Shown here piece by piece: positions 8,531-17,470 of a stretch of 45,579 nucleotides of DNA. Location: positions 1-45,579 of the forward strand of contig CATNCS010000013.1 in NCBI GenBank assembly GCA_950097245.1, read 5' to 3'. The notes beneath the pieces were generated by a model that had not been told where the DNA came from, ran no database searches, and saw nothing but the letters and a program-made list of their open reading frames with translations. How positions within the stretch are numbered: position 1 is the first letter of the stretch; every line of letters starts with the position of its first letter. The position numbers and the translations under genes were made by a program. Source of the DNA: an uncultured Oscillospiraceae bacterium (GTDB taxonomy: Bacteria > Bacillota > Clostridia > Oscillospirales > Oscillospiraceae).

Positions 8531-9187
8531 TCACAACACCGTCTCCAGCCCCGCGGGGTCCACGACGGTGATGGTTTTGCCCTTACGGGTGATGAGGCCG
8601 CTGTCCTCCAGGGCGGCGAAGGCCCGGTAGAGGGAGGCCCGGCTCACCCCCAGCCGCTGGCACAGCTCTGTAGCCGGGCAGGAGCTGCCCCCGTTGGCCA
8701 GCAGGTAGCGGGCCAGCTTGCCCTCCACCCCCGGCTGGGCCAGGGTCTGGAGCCGCCCGGACAGAAACCGGATGCGGCCCGTGAGGTATCGCAGATAGTT
8801 TTCCCGGATTTGCCCCTGTTCAGCCAGCAGGCGGTCCACCAGGGCGTGCTCCAGCATCAGGCACCGGCTGGGCCCCCTGGCGGTGATGGTGGAGGCGAAC
8901 TCGGGCTCGTCGCTGTACAGGGCGGCGGCCCCGAACAGGTCCCCCGGCCCCAGCACGCTGACGGCCAGCGCCCCCTTGGTCACCTGGAGCTGGCCCGACA
9001 GCACCACCCCCAGGGAGCGGCGGAAGTGCCGGGGGCTGTACACCACCCCAGGGTCAAACCGGACCAGGCTGGCCCCCTCCAGCTCCGTCAGGGAGCGGAG
9101 CATTCCCTCCTCCGTATTCCGGAACAGAGGGCCGGCGGCAAGCAGGGCGATTTCCTCCTGAGAAAGGGGCAAGGCGGACACCTCCAT
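8531..9187 (-). CDS. Crp/Fnr-family transcription regulator
   Basis: Cytoplasmic regulator: N-terminal cyclic-nucleotide-binding-type beta barrel (about residues 15-125, VLGPGDLFGAAALYSDEPEF), dimer helix, and C-terminal winged HTH (ATELCQRLGVSRASLYRAFA, about 175-195). No Fnr-type cysteine cluster is visible, so the effector is unknown. ATG 9187 lies about 19 bases after the predicted transcription start and has no Shine-Dalgarno. A TTG at 9172 preceded by GGAGG at 8 bases is an equally good start. Frames extended upstream run through the promoter and are unlikely. It probably autoregulates through the palindrome at 9189-9208 and may control the ABC importer that follows. Confidence 0.88.
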   Translation of the reverse strand: MEVSALPLSQEEIALLAAGPLFRNTEEGMLRSLTELEGASLVRFDPGVVYSPRHFRRSLGVVLSGQLQVTKGALAVSVLGPGDLFGAAALYSDEPEFASTITARGPSRCLMLEHALVDRLLAEQGQIRENYLRYLTGRIRFLSGRLQTLAQPGVEGKLARYLLANGGSSCPATELCQRLGVSRASLYRAFAALEDSGLITRKGKTITVVDPAGLETVL

Positions 9188-9188
9188 T

Positions 9189-9208
9189 ACTGTCTTATTT
9201 GAGACAGT
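9189..9208. promoter_or_regulatory. palindromic operator at the Crp/Fnr gene
   Basis: ACTGTCTTATTTGAGACAGT: perfect 7-bp arms, 6-base spacer. It covers the predicted transcription start, a position fitting autorepression by the Crp/Fnr protein. Inferred from position and symmetry. Confidence 0.65.
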
Positions 9209-9212
9209 TTGG

Positions 9213-9241
9213 ATTATAACGGACCCGGAAGAAAAAGTCAA
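9213..9241 (-). promoter_or_regulatory. sigma-A promoter of the Crp/Fnr gene
   Basis: -35 TTGACT (9241-9236), 17-base spacer, -10 TATAAT (9218-9213). Its -35 abuts the nrdG terminator. Confidence 0.8.
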
Positions 9242-9267
9242 CCCCGGCAGCGAAAAAACTGCCGGGG
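9242..9267 (-). terminator. terminator of the nrd operon
   Basis: CCCCGGCAG / CTGCCGGGG 9-bp stem just after the nrdG stop on the minus strand; the downstream T-rich stretch is shared with the Crp promoter region. Confidence 0.7.
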
Positions 9268-9271
9268 CTGT

Positions 9272-9793
9272 TTATTTCATATATTCCTCCGCCAGCCGGA
9301 CCTCCCCCGCTTCCAGGGAGGCGGGCACATGGATGATCCGCTGGTTGCTGGAGCCCCGGAACCGCAGTCCCAGGTCCTTTTTGGCCAGGACGAAGGGGCC
9401 GTCCACCAGCACATCCAGCTGCTCCAGCAGCTCCCGGCTGTGGTCCCCGATCTTGCCGGCGGCCAGCTCCTCGAAGAGGTAGCCGGAGTAGCACCAGATC
9501 GTCTTGCCGGGCAGCTCCTTCCGCACCCGGCGGACCAGCTCCAGCACCGGGCCCTGGTTGGCCGGCTCGAAGGGCTCGCCCCCCAGCAGGGACAGCCCCC
9601 GGATGTGCTCCGGAGCCAACAGAGCCAGGATTTTTTCCACCTCCGCCTCCCCGAAGGGGAAGCCGTAGGAAAAGTCCCAGGTCTCCGGGTTGAAGCACTC
9701 CTCGCACCGGTGGGTACACCCGGACACAAACAGGGACACCCGCACCCCCGGGCCGTTGGCCACGTCTACTTTTTTAATATCGGCGTAGTTCAT
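9272..9793 (-). CDS. nrdG: anaerobic ribonucleotide reductase activating protein (radical SAM)
   Basis: Uses S-adenosylmethionine and a 4Fe-4S cluster to install the glycyl radical on NrdD. The 173 residues carry CTHRCEEC (CxxxCxxC) at residues 26-33, the radical-SAM cluster motif, then LSLLGGEPFEPAN with the SAM-binding GGE. The first residues MNYADIKKVDVANGPGVRVS are typical of NrdG. ATG 9793 is preceded by AAGGAGAAGGTT. It is the last gene of nrdD - ycxB-like - nrdG and ends in a terminator. It works only in anoxic cytoplasm. Confidence 0.95.
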   Translation of the reverse strand: MNYADIKKVDVANGPGVRVSLFVSGCTHRCEECFNPETWDFSYGFPFGEAEVEKILALLAPEHIRGLSLLGGEPFEPANQGPVLELVRRVRKELPGKTIWCYSGYLFEELAAGKIGDHSRELLEQLDVLVDGPFVLAKKDLGLRFRGSSNQRIIHVPASLEAGEVRLAEEYMK

Positions 9794-9803
9794 AACCTTC
9801 TCC

Positions 9804-10319
9804 TTACCGCATGATTTTCAGCTTGGGGCATTTCTCTTTCAGGAAGGGCAGAAAGCTCTCCCGCTGCTCCGGAGTGAGACATTCCTTGAACACCAGCAGA
9901 AACTGCCGGGATTTGCTCATTACAAAAAAGAGGTTGGGGGTGGACGCCGCCACAGATAGGCTCTCATAGCGCATGGAAGCCTCCCCGTGAATGGTCAAAT
10001 TGCGCAGAACTATGCTGTCTACTGTGAAAAAGCTCTCATAACGGGTGACGCCTTCGGAAGAGGTCTCCTTCATCCGGCTGACCTGATTCTTAATATACAG
10101 CATTCGATTCAAACGCGGAAAGAGGCAAAAGAACGCAACAAGTACCGAATACAGGATGCCATAAAACCAGTCCTGCGCGATAAACGCCAACAGGGCGGCC
10201 ACGGCGATTACTGCCACAGCAATCCACCGGACCCAATCCAGCCGGGAGCGGAACAGGTACTTTTGCACCTCTCGCAGGGCCGCTTCATCCATCACGCCCG
10301 AGGTGCGGTATTGGTCCAT
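9804..10319 (-). CDS. YcxB-like membrane protein
   Basis: About 171 residues. Two adjacent membrane segments (roughly WIAVAVIAVAALLAFIA and FYGILYSVLVAFFCLF) are followed by a cytoplasmic domain resembling the YcxB-like C-terminal family, with ESFFTVDSIVLRNL and FFVMSKSRQFLLVFKE. The ATG at 10319 has GGAGG nine bases upstream; the ATG three codons earlier lies directly on that SD and is rejected. It sits 10 bases before nrdG and downstream of nrdD, yet nothing in it suggests a role in nucleotide reduction. Function unknown. Confidence 0.75.
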   Translation of the reverse strand: MDQYRTSGVMDEAALREVQKYLFRSRLDWVRWIAVAVIAVAALLAFIAQDWFYGILYSVLVAFFCLFPRLNRMLYIKNQVSRMKETSSEGVTRYESFFTVDSIVLRNLTIHGEASMRYESLSVAASTPNLFFVMSKSRQFLLVFKECLTPEQRESFLPFLKEKCPKLKIMR

Positions 10320-10347
10320 TGAAATCATCCTCCAGCAAAAAATTCCG

Positions 10348-10419
10348 GTAGGGGGCGGCCTCCGCGCCGCCCCGCATACTGCTCAAAGTAACGGGGCGGC
10401 TCAAAGGCCGCCCCCTACA
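10348..10419. repeat. dispersed inverted repeat, copy 2
   Basis: Ends GTAGGGGGCGG and CCGCCCCCTACA; left half GGCGGCCTCCGCGCCGCC and right half GGGCGGCTCAAAGGCCGCC are hairpins. It lies between nrdD and the YcxB-like gene, 8 bases after the nrdD stop. Confidence 0.85.
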
Positions 10420-10427
10420 AAAAATCC

Positions 10428-12554
<2,127 letters not shown>

Positions 12555-12585
12555 GCCTGTTCTCCTCTCATTGGTAAAAGACGCT

Positions 12586-12635
12586 AAAAAAACCGCGCTT
12601 CCGCCCGGAGTGATCCCTCCACTTGGGAAGCACGG
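12586..12635 (-). terminator. terminator-like hairpin in the nrdD leader
   Basis: CCGTGCTTCC pairs with GGAAGCGCGG (10 bp, one G-U) and is followed by seven T, all on the nrdD sense strand between the predicted start (~12634) and the RBS. The 23-base loop can form an inner GGAG/CTCC pair. A full-strength terminator at the very 5' end of a leader suggests attenuation. Confidence 0.7.
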
Positions 12636-12640
12636 TATGG

Positions 12641-12669
12641 ATTATAGCACATCCGGCCCCCTTTGTCCA
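12641..12669 (-). promoter_or_regulatory. nrdD promoter
   Basis: -35 TGGACA (12669-12664), 17-base spacer, -10 TATAAT (12646-12641). Confidence 0.75.
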
Positions 12670-12724
12670 CTATATCTTGTGCCGTCTTTCGGAGGCTTTT
12701 GAGTATGAATACAAGATGTATTTT
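12667..12724. promoter_or_regulatory. pair of putative NrdR boxes
   Basis: Box 1 CCACTATATCTTGTGC (12667-12682) closely fits the known ACACTATATCTTGTGT-like NrdR consensus and overlaps the -35. Box 2 (12709-12724, minus strand AAAATACATCTTGTAT) is weaker. Starts are 42 bases apart, about four helical turns, so both lie on one DNA face. NrdR is the dATP-sensing repressor of ribonucleotide reductase genes. Confidence 0.65.
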
Positions 12725-12758
12725 ACACCCGTTAACCCGGTCTTTCCAGGGGTTCCGG

Positions 12759-12787
12759 TTGCTATCAGAGGGAAGTTATGGTATAAT
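12759..12787 (+). promoter_or_regulatory. mnmA promoter
   Basis: -35 TTGCTA (12759-12764), 17-base spacer, -10 TATAAT (12782-12787); divergent from nrdD. Confidence 0.65.
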
Positions 12788-12825
12788 TCAGGTGAATTTT
12801 CAGCAAAATGCCCATGGAGGTCTCT

Positions 12826-13917
12826 ATGACAGAAAAAACTGCCGTCGCCATGAGCGGGGGCGTGGACAGCTCCGCCGCCGCCCTGCTCCTCCGGCAGGGG
12901 GGACACGACCTGGTGGGGGTAACCCTCAAGCTGGTGGACAATACCCTGGCCGGGCTGAAGGGGGAGAGCGCCTGCTGCTCCCTGGACGACGTGGAGGACG
13001 CCGCCGCCGCCGCCCGGCGGCTGGGCTTTCCCCACTATGTATTCAACTTCACCTCCTGTTTTCGGACAGAGGTGGTGGACCCCTTTGTCCGGGCCTACGA
13101 GGAGGGGAGGACCCCCAACCCCTGCGTGGCGTGCAACCGGCGGGTCAAATTCGGCGCTCTGCTCCGCCGGGCGGATGAGCTGGGCTGGGGCAGAATCGCC
13201 ACCGGCCACTACGCCCGGCTGGACCTGGACGCCGGGTCGGGCCGCTGGCTGCTGAAAAAGGCGGCCCACCAGGCAAAGGACCAGAGCTACGTGCTGGCCA
13301 TGCTCACCCAGGAACAGCTCGGCCGGGCCCTGTTCCCCCTGGGGGAGCTGTCCAAGGAGGAGGTGCGCTCCCTGGCCCGGGAGGCCGGCCTGCTCAACGC
13401 CAGAAAGCGGGACAGCCAGGATATCTGCTTCATCCCCGACGGGGACTACGGGGCCTTCCTCCGCCGGTATACCGGGAGGGACTACCCCGCCGGGCCCTTC
13501 CTGTATGAGGACGGGACCCTGCTGGGCTGGCACAGCGGGATCGTAGACTACACCGTGGGCCAGCGCCGGGGGCTGGGGGTGTCCTCCGGTCTGGGGCGGC
13601 TCTATGTAAAGGAGATCGTCCCTGAGCAGAATACGGTGGTGCTGTCCGTCAACGAGGGACTCTTCGCCCGCACCCTGACGGCGAACCGGCTCAACCTCAT
13701 CCCCTGCGCCCGGCTGGACGGCCCCGTCCGGCTCCGGGCCAGGATCCGCTACCGCATGGCGGAGCAGCCCTGCGCCGTGGAGCAGACCGGGGAGGACTCC
13801 ATCCGCCTCACCTTCGATCAGCCCCAGCGGGCCATCACCCCCGGGCAGACTGTGGTCCTCTACGACGGGGACACCGTGGTGGGCGGGGCAGTCATTACGG
13901 CGGGCATTCCCGACTGA
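12826..13917 (+). CDS. mnmA: tRNA-uridine 2-sulfurtransferase
   Basis: Thiolates U34 in tRNAs for Lys, Glu and Gln, drawing sulfur from a cysteine desulfurase. PP-loop SGGVDSS binds ATP near the N terminus. Catalytic cysteines lie in NPCVACNRRVKFG and DSQDICFIPDGDY. GHYARL and DQSYVLAML are conserved tRNA/adenylate segments, and a C-terminal barrel ends in QRAITPGQTVVLYDGD. The start is ATG 12826 with GGAGG six bases upstream; an in-frame ATG 18 bases earlier has no SD. About 363 residues, normal length. Followed after 13 bases by a small membrane protein gene. Confidence 0.96.
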   Translation: MTEKTAVAMSGGVDSSAAALLLRQGGHDLVGVTLKLVDNTLAGLKGESACCSLDDVEDAAAAARRLGFPHYVFNFTSCFRTEVVDPFVRAYEEGRTPNPCVACNRRVKFGALLRRADELGWGRIATGHYARLDLDAGSGRWLLKKAAHQAKDQSYVLAMLTQEQLGRALFPLGELSKEEVRSLAREAGLLNARKRDSQDICFIPDGDYGAFLRRYTGRDYPAGPFLYEDGTLLGWHSGIVDYTVGQRRGLGVSSGLGRLYVKEIVPEQNTVVLSVNEGLFARTLTANRLNLIPCARLDGPVRLRARIRYRMAEQPCAVEQTGEDSIRLTFDQPQRAITPGQTVVLYDGDTVVGGAVITAGIPD

Positions 13918-13930
13918 CAAGGAGGAGTCT

Positions 13931-14236
13931 ATGGCGAAGAATAAAAAGCGGCAGCACAGCCGCACAGTGGACCTGAAGCGGCAGCTGGAACAGGAGAAGC
14001 TGGCCGGCGAGAAGAGCCGGGCCAAAAACCGCTGGAACCCCGCCGGCCGGGCCCTGCTCTGGCTGGACCTGATCTTTTTGGCCGCCGTCTCCCTGCTGGA
14101 GAGCAGGGGCCTGTTTTCAGAGACGGCCGCCGGACTCTGCACCGCCGTGGCCGTGGTCCTGCTGCTGATCGCCCTGTGGCTGCTGTTCGGGAGCAAAAAG
14201 GGGCGGGGCGGCTCCGGAAAGGGGCCAAGCCTGTAA
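13931..14236 (+). CDS. small two-helix membrane protein
   Basis: 101 residues. The first 40 are strongly basic with a short helical KRQLEQEKLAGEKSRAKN stretch. Two hydrophobic helices follow (about residues 42-58 and 66-86), and the tail is basic and Gly/Ser-rich. The start is fixed by AAGGAGGAG eight bases upstream, right after the mnmA stop, so it is co-transcribed with mnmA. No family recognised. Confidence 0.75.
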   Translation: MAKNKKRQHSRTVDLKRQLEQEKLAGEKSRAKNRWNPAGRALLWLDLIFLAAVSLLESRGLFSETAAGLCTAVAVVLLLIALWLLFGSKKGRGGSGKGPSL

Positions 14237-14242
14237 AAAGGA

Positions 14243-14271
14243 TTGATTTTCCCGCCTGTTTGGTATATGAT
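14243..14271 (+). promoter_or_regulatory. promoter of the 284-residue membrane protein gene
   Basis: -35 TTGATT (14243-14248), 17-base spacer, -10 TATGAT (14266-14271), 41 bases before the start codon. Confidence 0.65.
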
Positions 14272-14311
14272 AGCTTCTGTATATCATTTCCAATGAGAGG
14301 ATCGAAACGCC

Positions 14312-15166
14312 ATGAGAAAAGATATTACCCTGCCCGCCCTGGCGGTGGCCGGAGGGGCGGCTGGATTTTTTCTGCGGCGGTGGCAGCTGGCCTCCGCCTA
14401 TCAGCCCGAAACAGGCCTGTTTGTCCCCGACGCCCCCGCCACCTGGGCTCTGCTGGGGCTGACGGCCCTGCTGGCGGCGGCCCTTCTGCTGCTGGTGCAG
14501 GGGGAGCGAAAGACGGAGGCGGACGATTTTCTGCCCGCCTTCGGCTGCCCTGAAAAGGGACAGATGACCCTTTTTGTCATTGCCGGGCTGCTGCTGCTGG
14601 CCGCCGGGGCCCTGGGCCTGCGGGACGGGCTGATTGCCCTCCGGCAGTGGCAGGCCGCCCCGGAGGCATATCAGCTGTCTGCCGCCGGCGCTCAGCTGCT
14701 CACCGGGGTGCTGTGTATCCCCGCCGGGCTGGGGATTCTGCTGATGGGGAAAATGGCCTATCGGGGGGAGCTGGACAGCGCGGGCTGCTTCCTGACCTCC
14801 TTCCCCGCCCTGGCCGGGCTGGTGTGGCTCTTCGCCACCCACCTGAAGCACGGCACCGAGCCGGTACTGATGAAGTATGCGTTCTCTCTCTTTGCCGCCC
14901 TGCTGCTCACCCTGGCCCACTACCATATCGCCGGGTTCCTCTACGGCCGGCCCCGGCCCCGCCGGACCGCCTTTCTGGCCCTGCTGGGCGCCGCTGTGGG
15001 CATCATCTCTCTGGCGGACCGGTTTGACCTGTTCACCGCCGCCGCCACCGCCGCCATGTCCCTGTCCGCTCTGGGCTTTGCCCGGGCGCTGCTGCGCAGC
15101 ACCTTTGGCCCGCCCTGGCCTAAACACCTGGAGGGGCGAATGCCTCCCCCGGAGGAGGGAGAATAA
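14312..15166 (+). CDS. polytopic membrane protein, unknown function
   Basis: 284 residues with about seven or eight hydrophobic helices (for example LALAVAGGAAGFFL, LLGLTALLAAALLLLV, FVIAGLLLLAAGALGL, TAFLALLGAAVGIISL). The loops are short and no catalytic motif is visible. The C terminus is polar (GRMPPPEEGE). GAGAGGATC lies upstream of ATG 14312. It has its own promoter and sits alone before a dispersed repeat and metG. I do not recognise it beyond an Oscillospiraceae-style integral membrane protein. Confidence 0.8.
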   Translation: MRKDITLPALAVAGGAAGFFLRRWQLASAYQPETGLFVPDAPATWALLGLTALLAAALLLLVQGERKTEADDFLPAFGCPEKGQMTLFVIAGLLLLAAGALGLRDGLIALRQWQAAPEAYQLSAAGAQLLTGVLCIPAGLGILLMGKMAYRGELDSAGCFLTSFPALAGLVWLFATHLKHGTEPVLMKYAFSLFAALLLTLAHYHIAGFLYGRPRPRRTAFLALLGAAVGIISLADRFDLFTAAATAAMSLSALGFARALLRSTFGPPWPKHLEGRMPPPEEGE

Positions 15167-15169
15167 TGC

Positions 15170-15239
15170 GTAGGGGCGCACAGTGTGCGCCCGTCCAAGC
15201 TCACACCTGAACAGCGGGCGGACAATGTCCGCCCCTACA
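15170..15239. repeat. dispersed inverted repeat, copy 3
   Basis: Ends GTAGGGGCGC and CCGCCCCTACA; left hairpin GGGCGCACAGTGTGCGCCC, right hairpin GGGCGGACAATGTCCGCCC. It lies between the membrane protein gene and metG. Confidence 0.85.
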
Positions 15240-15262
15240 AACGATTTAAGGGAGATCATAAA

Positions 15263-17308
15263 ATGGAGAACAAGAGACGTTTTTATATCACCACCCCCAT
15301 CTACTACCCCAGCGACAAGCTGCACATCGGCCACACCTACTGCACCGTGGCCACCGACGCCATCGCCCGGTACCACCGGCTCAAGGGCGAGGAGGTGATG
15401 TTCCTCACCGGCACCGACGAGCACGGACAGAAGATTGAGGACAAGGCCAGAGAGGCGGGCGTCACCCCCCAGCAGTATGTGGACAGCATCGTCACCGCCC
15501 CCCGGGGGGTGCTGGACCTGTGGAAGCTGATGAACATCTCCAACGACCGGTTCATCCGCACCACCGACGACTACCATGTGAAGTCCATCCAGTACATCTT
15601 CCGCAAGATGTATGACAACGGGGACATCTACAAGGGCACCTACAAGGGCAAGTACTGCAAGCCCTGTGAGTCCTTCTGGACGGAATCCCAGCTGAAGGAC
15701 GGTTGCTGTCCCGACTGCGGCCGCCCGGTGACCGACGCGGAGGAGGAGGCCTACTTCTTCCGCCTGTCCAAGTACGCGGACAAAATCCAGCACCTGCTGG
15801 AGGACACCGACTTCCTGGAGCCCCGCTCCCGGGTGAATGAGATGGTGAACAACTTCATCAAGCCCGGCCTGGAGGACCTGTGCGTCAGCCGCACCTCCTT
15901 CACCTGGGGCATCCCGGTGGACTTCGACCCCAAGCACGTGGTCTATGTGTGGGTGGACGCCCTGTCCAACTATATCACCGCTTTGGGCTACGGCAACGAC
16001 AAGTACGACGACTATGACAAGGGCTGGTGGCCCGGGGTCAATATCGTGGGCAAGGAGATTGTCCGCTTCCACTCCATCATCTGGCCCGCCATGCTCATGA
16101 GCCTGGGAGAGCCTCTGCCCAAGAAGGTCTTTGGACACGGCTGGCTGCTGCTGGACGGGGGCAAGATGTCCAAATCCAAGGGCAATGTCGTCGACCCCTA
16201 CCTGCTGGCCGAGATGTTCGGGGTGGACGCCCTGCGCTTCTTCCTGCTGCGCACCTTCCCCTTCGGCTCCGACGGCAACTTCTCCAACGAGGCCCTGATC
16301 CAGACCATCAACGTGGACCTGGCCAACGACCTGGGCAACCTGCTCAGCCGCACTGTGTCCATGGTGGGCAAGTACTTTGGCGGGCAGCTGCCTGAGGGCT
16401 CCGGAGCCACCGAGGCTGAGCGGGCTCTGGCTGCTGCTGTCGCTGGTGATGAAGCCGCTGACGGCGCTCTGCATGGAGAGGGCTGCCAATTTGACGGTGA
16501 GTTGATTGGGCTTACCGCCGGACTGCGGAACCGCTATGAGGACGCTATGGAGCACTACGCCCCCCACAACGCCCTGGCGGAGATCTTCAAGGTCATCGAC
16601 CGGGCCAACAAGTATATCGACGAGAACGCCCCCTGGGTGCTGGCCAAGGATATGGAGGCCAATGGCTCCCGGCTGGCCCACGTCATGTACAACCTGCTGG
16701 AGTCCCTGCGGGTGTGCGCCATCCTGCTTACCCCCTTTATCCCCCAGTCGGCCGCCGAGGTGCTGCGGCAGATCGGGGCCTGTGAGGCCTGCTCCACCTG
16801 GGACAGCGCCGGGACGTGGGGCTCCCTGCCCGGGACGGTCACCGTCCGGCGGGGGGACAACCTCTTCCCCCGCATTGATGTGGACAAGGCCCTCAAGGAG
16901 CTGGAGGAGGCTGCGGCCGCCGCAAAGAAGGCTGCCCTCCCCGAGCTGGAGATCGAGCCCCAGCTGGAGGAGAAGGTGGACTTTGACACCTTCTGCAAGT
17001 CCGACTTCCGGGCCGTCAAGGTAAAGGACTGCCAGCCGGTGAAGAAGAGCGAGAAGCTGCTGAAATTCACTTTGGACGACGGCACGGGGGTAGACCGGCA
17101 GATTCTGTCCGGCATCGCCAGGTGGTACAAGCCCGAGGAGCTGATCGGCAAGACCCTCATGGCCATCGTCAACCTGCCCCCCCGGAAGATGATGGGCCAG
17201 GAGTCCAACGGCATGCTTATCTCCGCCGTCCACACCGAGAAGGGGGAGGAGTGCCTCAATCTGCTGATTCTGGACGACAAAATCCCCGCCGGGGCCAAAA
17301 TGTGTTAA
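15263..17308 (+). CDS. metG: methionyl-tRNA synthetase
   Basis: Charges tRNA-Met. The start is ATG 15263 (AGGGAG upstream); frames opening earlier read through the repeat. Residues 7-27 hold the HIGH box in KLHIGHTYC. A zinc knuckle CKPCES...CCPDCG follows. KMSKSKGNVVDPY is the KMSKS loop. The anticodon-binding helical domain spans about 365-540. The last ~110 residues (FDTFCKSDFRAVKVKDCQPV) are a Trbp111/EMAP-like tRNA-binding domain, so the enzyme is the longer dimeric form, 681 residues. An unusual segment of about 35 residues (EAERALAAAVAGDEAADGAL onward, 16410-16510) uses GCT-rich codons unlike the rest. Confidence 0.97.
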   Translation: MENKRRFYITTPIYYPSDKLHIGHTYCTVATDAIARYHRLKGEEVMFLTGTDEHGQKIEDKAREAGVTPQQYVDSIVTAPRGVLDLWKLMNISNDRFIRTTDDYHVKSIQYIFRKMYDNGDIYKGTYKGKYCKPCESFWTESQLKDGCCPDCGRPVTDAEEEAYFFRLSKYADKIQHLLEDTDFLEPRSRVNEMVNNFIKPGLEDLCVSRTSFTWGIPVDFDPKHVVYVWVDALSNYITALGYGNDKYDDYDKGWWPGVNIVGKEIVRFHSIIWPAMLMSLGEPLPKKVFGHGWLLLDGGKMSKSKGNVVDPYLLAEMFGVDALRFFLLRTFPFGSDGNFSNEALIQTINVDLANDLGNLLSRTVSMVGKYFGGQLPEGSGATEAERALAAAVAGDEAADGALHGEGCQFDGELIGLTAGLRNRYEDAMEHYAPHNALAEIFKVIDRANKYIDENAPWVLAKDMEANGSRLAHVMYNLLESLRVCAILLTPFIPQSAAEVLRQIGACEACSTWDSAGTWGSLPGTVTVRRGDNLFPRIDVDKALKELEEAAAAAKKAALPELEIEPQLEEKVDFDTFCKSDFRAVKVKDCQPVKKSEKLLKFTLDDGTGVDRQILSGIARWYKPEELIGKTLMAIVNLPPRKMMGQESNGMLISAVHTEKGEECLNLLILDDKIPAGAKMC

Positions 17309-17322
17309 AACTTTATTAAAAT

Positions 17323-17357
17323 GTGCTGTCTCTCTTGGAGGGACAGCACACTTTTTT
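17323..17357 (+). terminator. metG terminator
   Basis: GTGCTGTCTCTC - TTG - GAGGGACAGCAC followed by six T, about 15 bases after the metG stop. Confidence 0.88.
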
Positions 17358-17470
17358 CGCCGGGGCGCTTACATTTTTATGAAAATCTCCCCTATGCAAT
17401 CGGAGGTTTTTCCTGTAATATGGGGATGTACACATGGAAGGAACAATGGTACCCAAAGGAGGTAATCACG

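Noticed and set aside
14117..17233. Very long open frame antisense to metG and the membrane protein genes
   Set aside because: GC-rich codon bias opens the complementary frame. It lacks an RBS and protein-like composition, and crosses several genes and a promoter.
17321..17470. N-terminal extension of pyruvate kinase
   Set aside because: It would read through the metG terminator; AAAGGAGG and family length fix the start at 17471.
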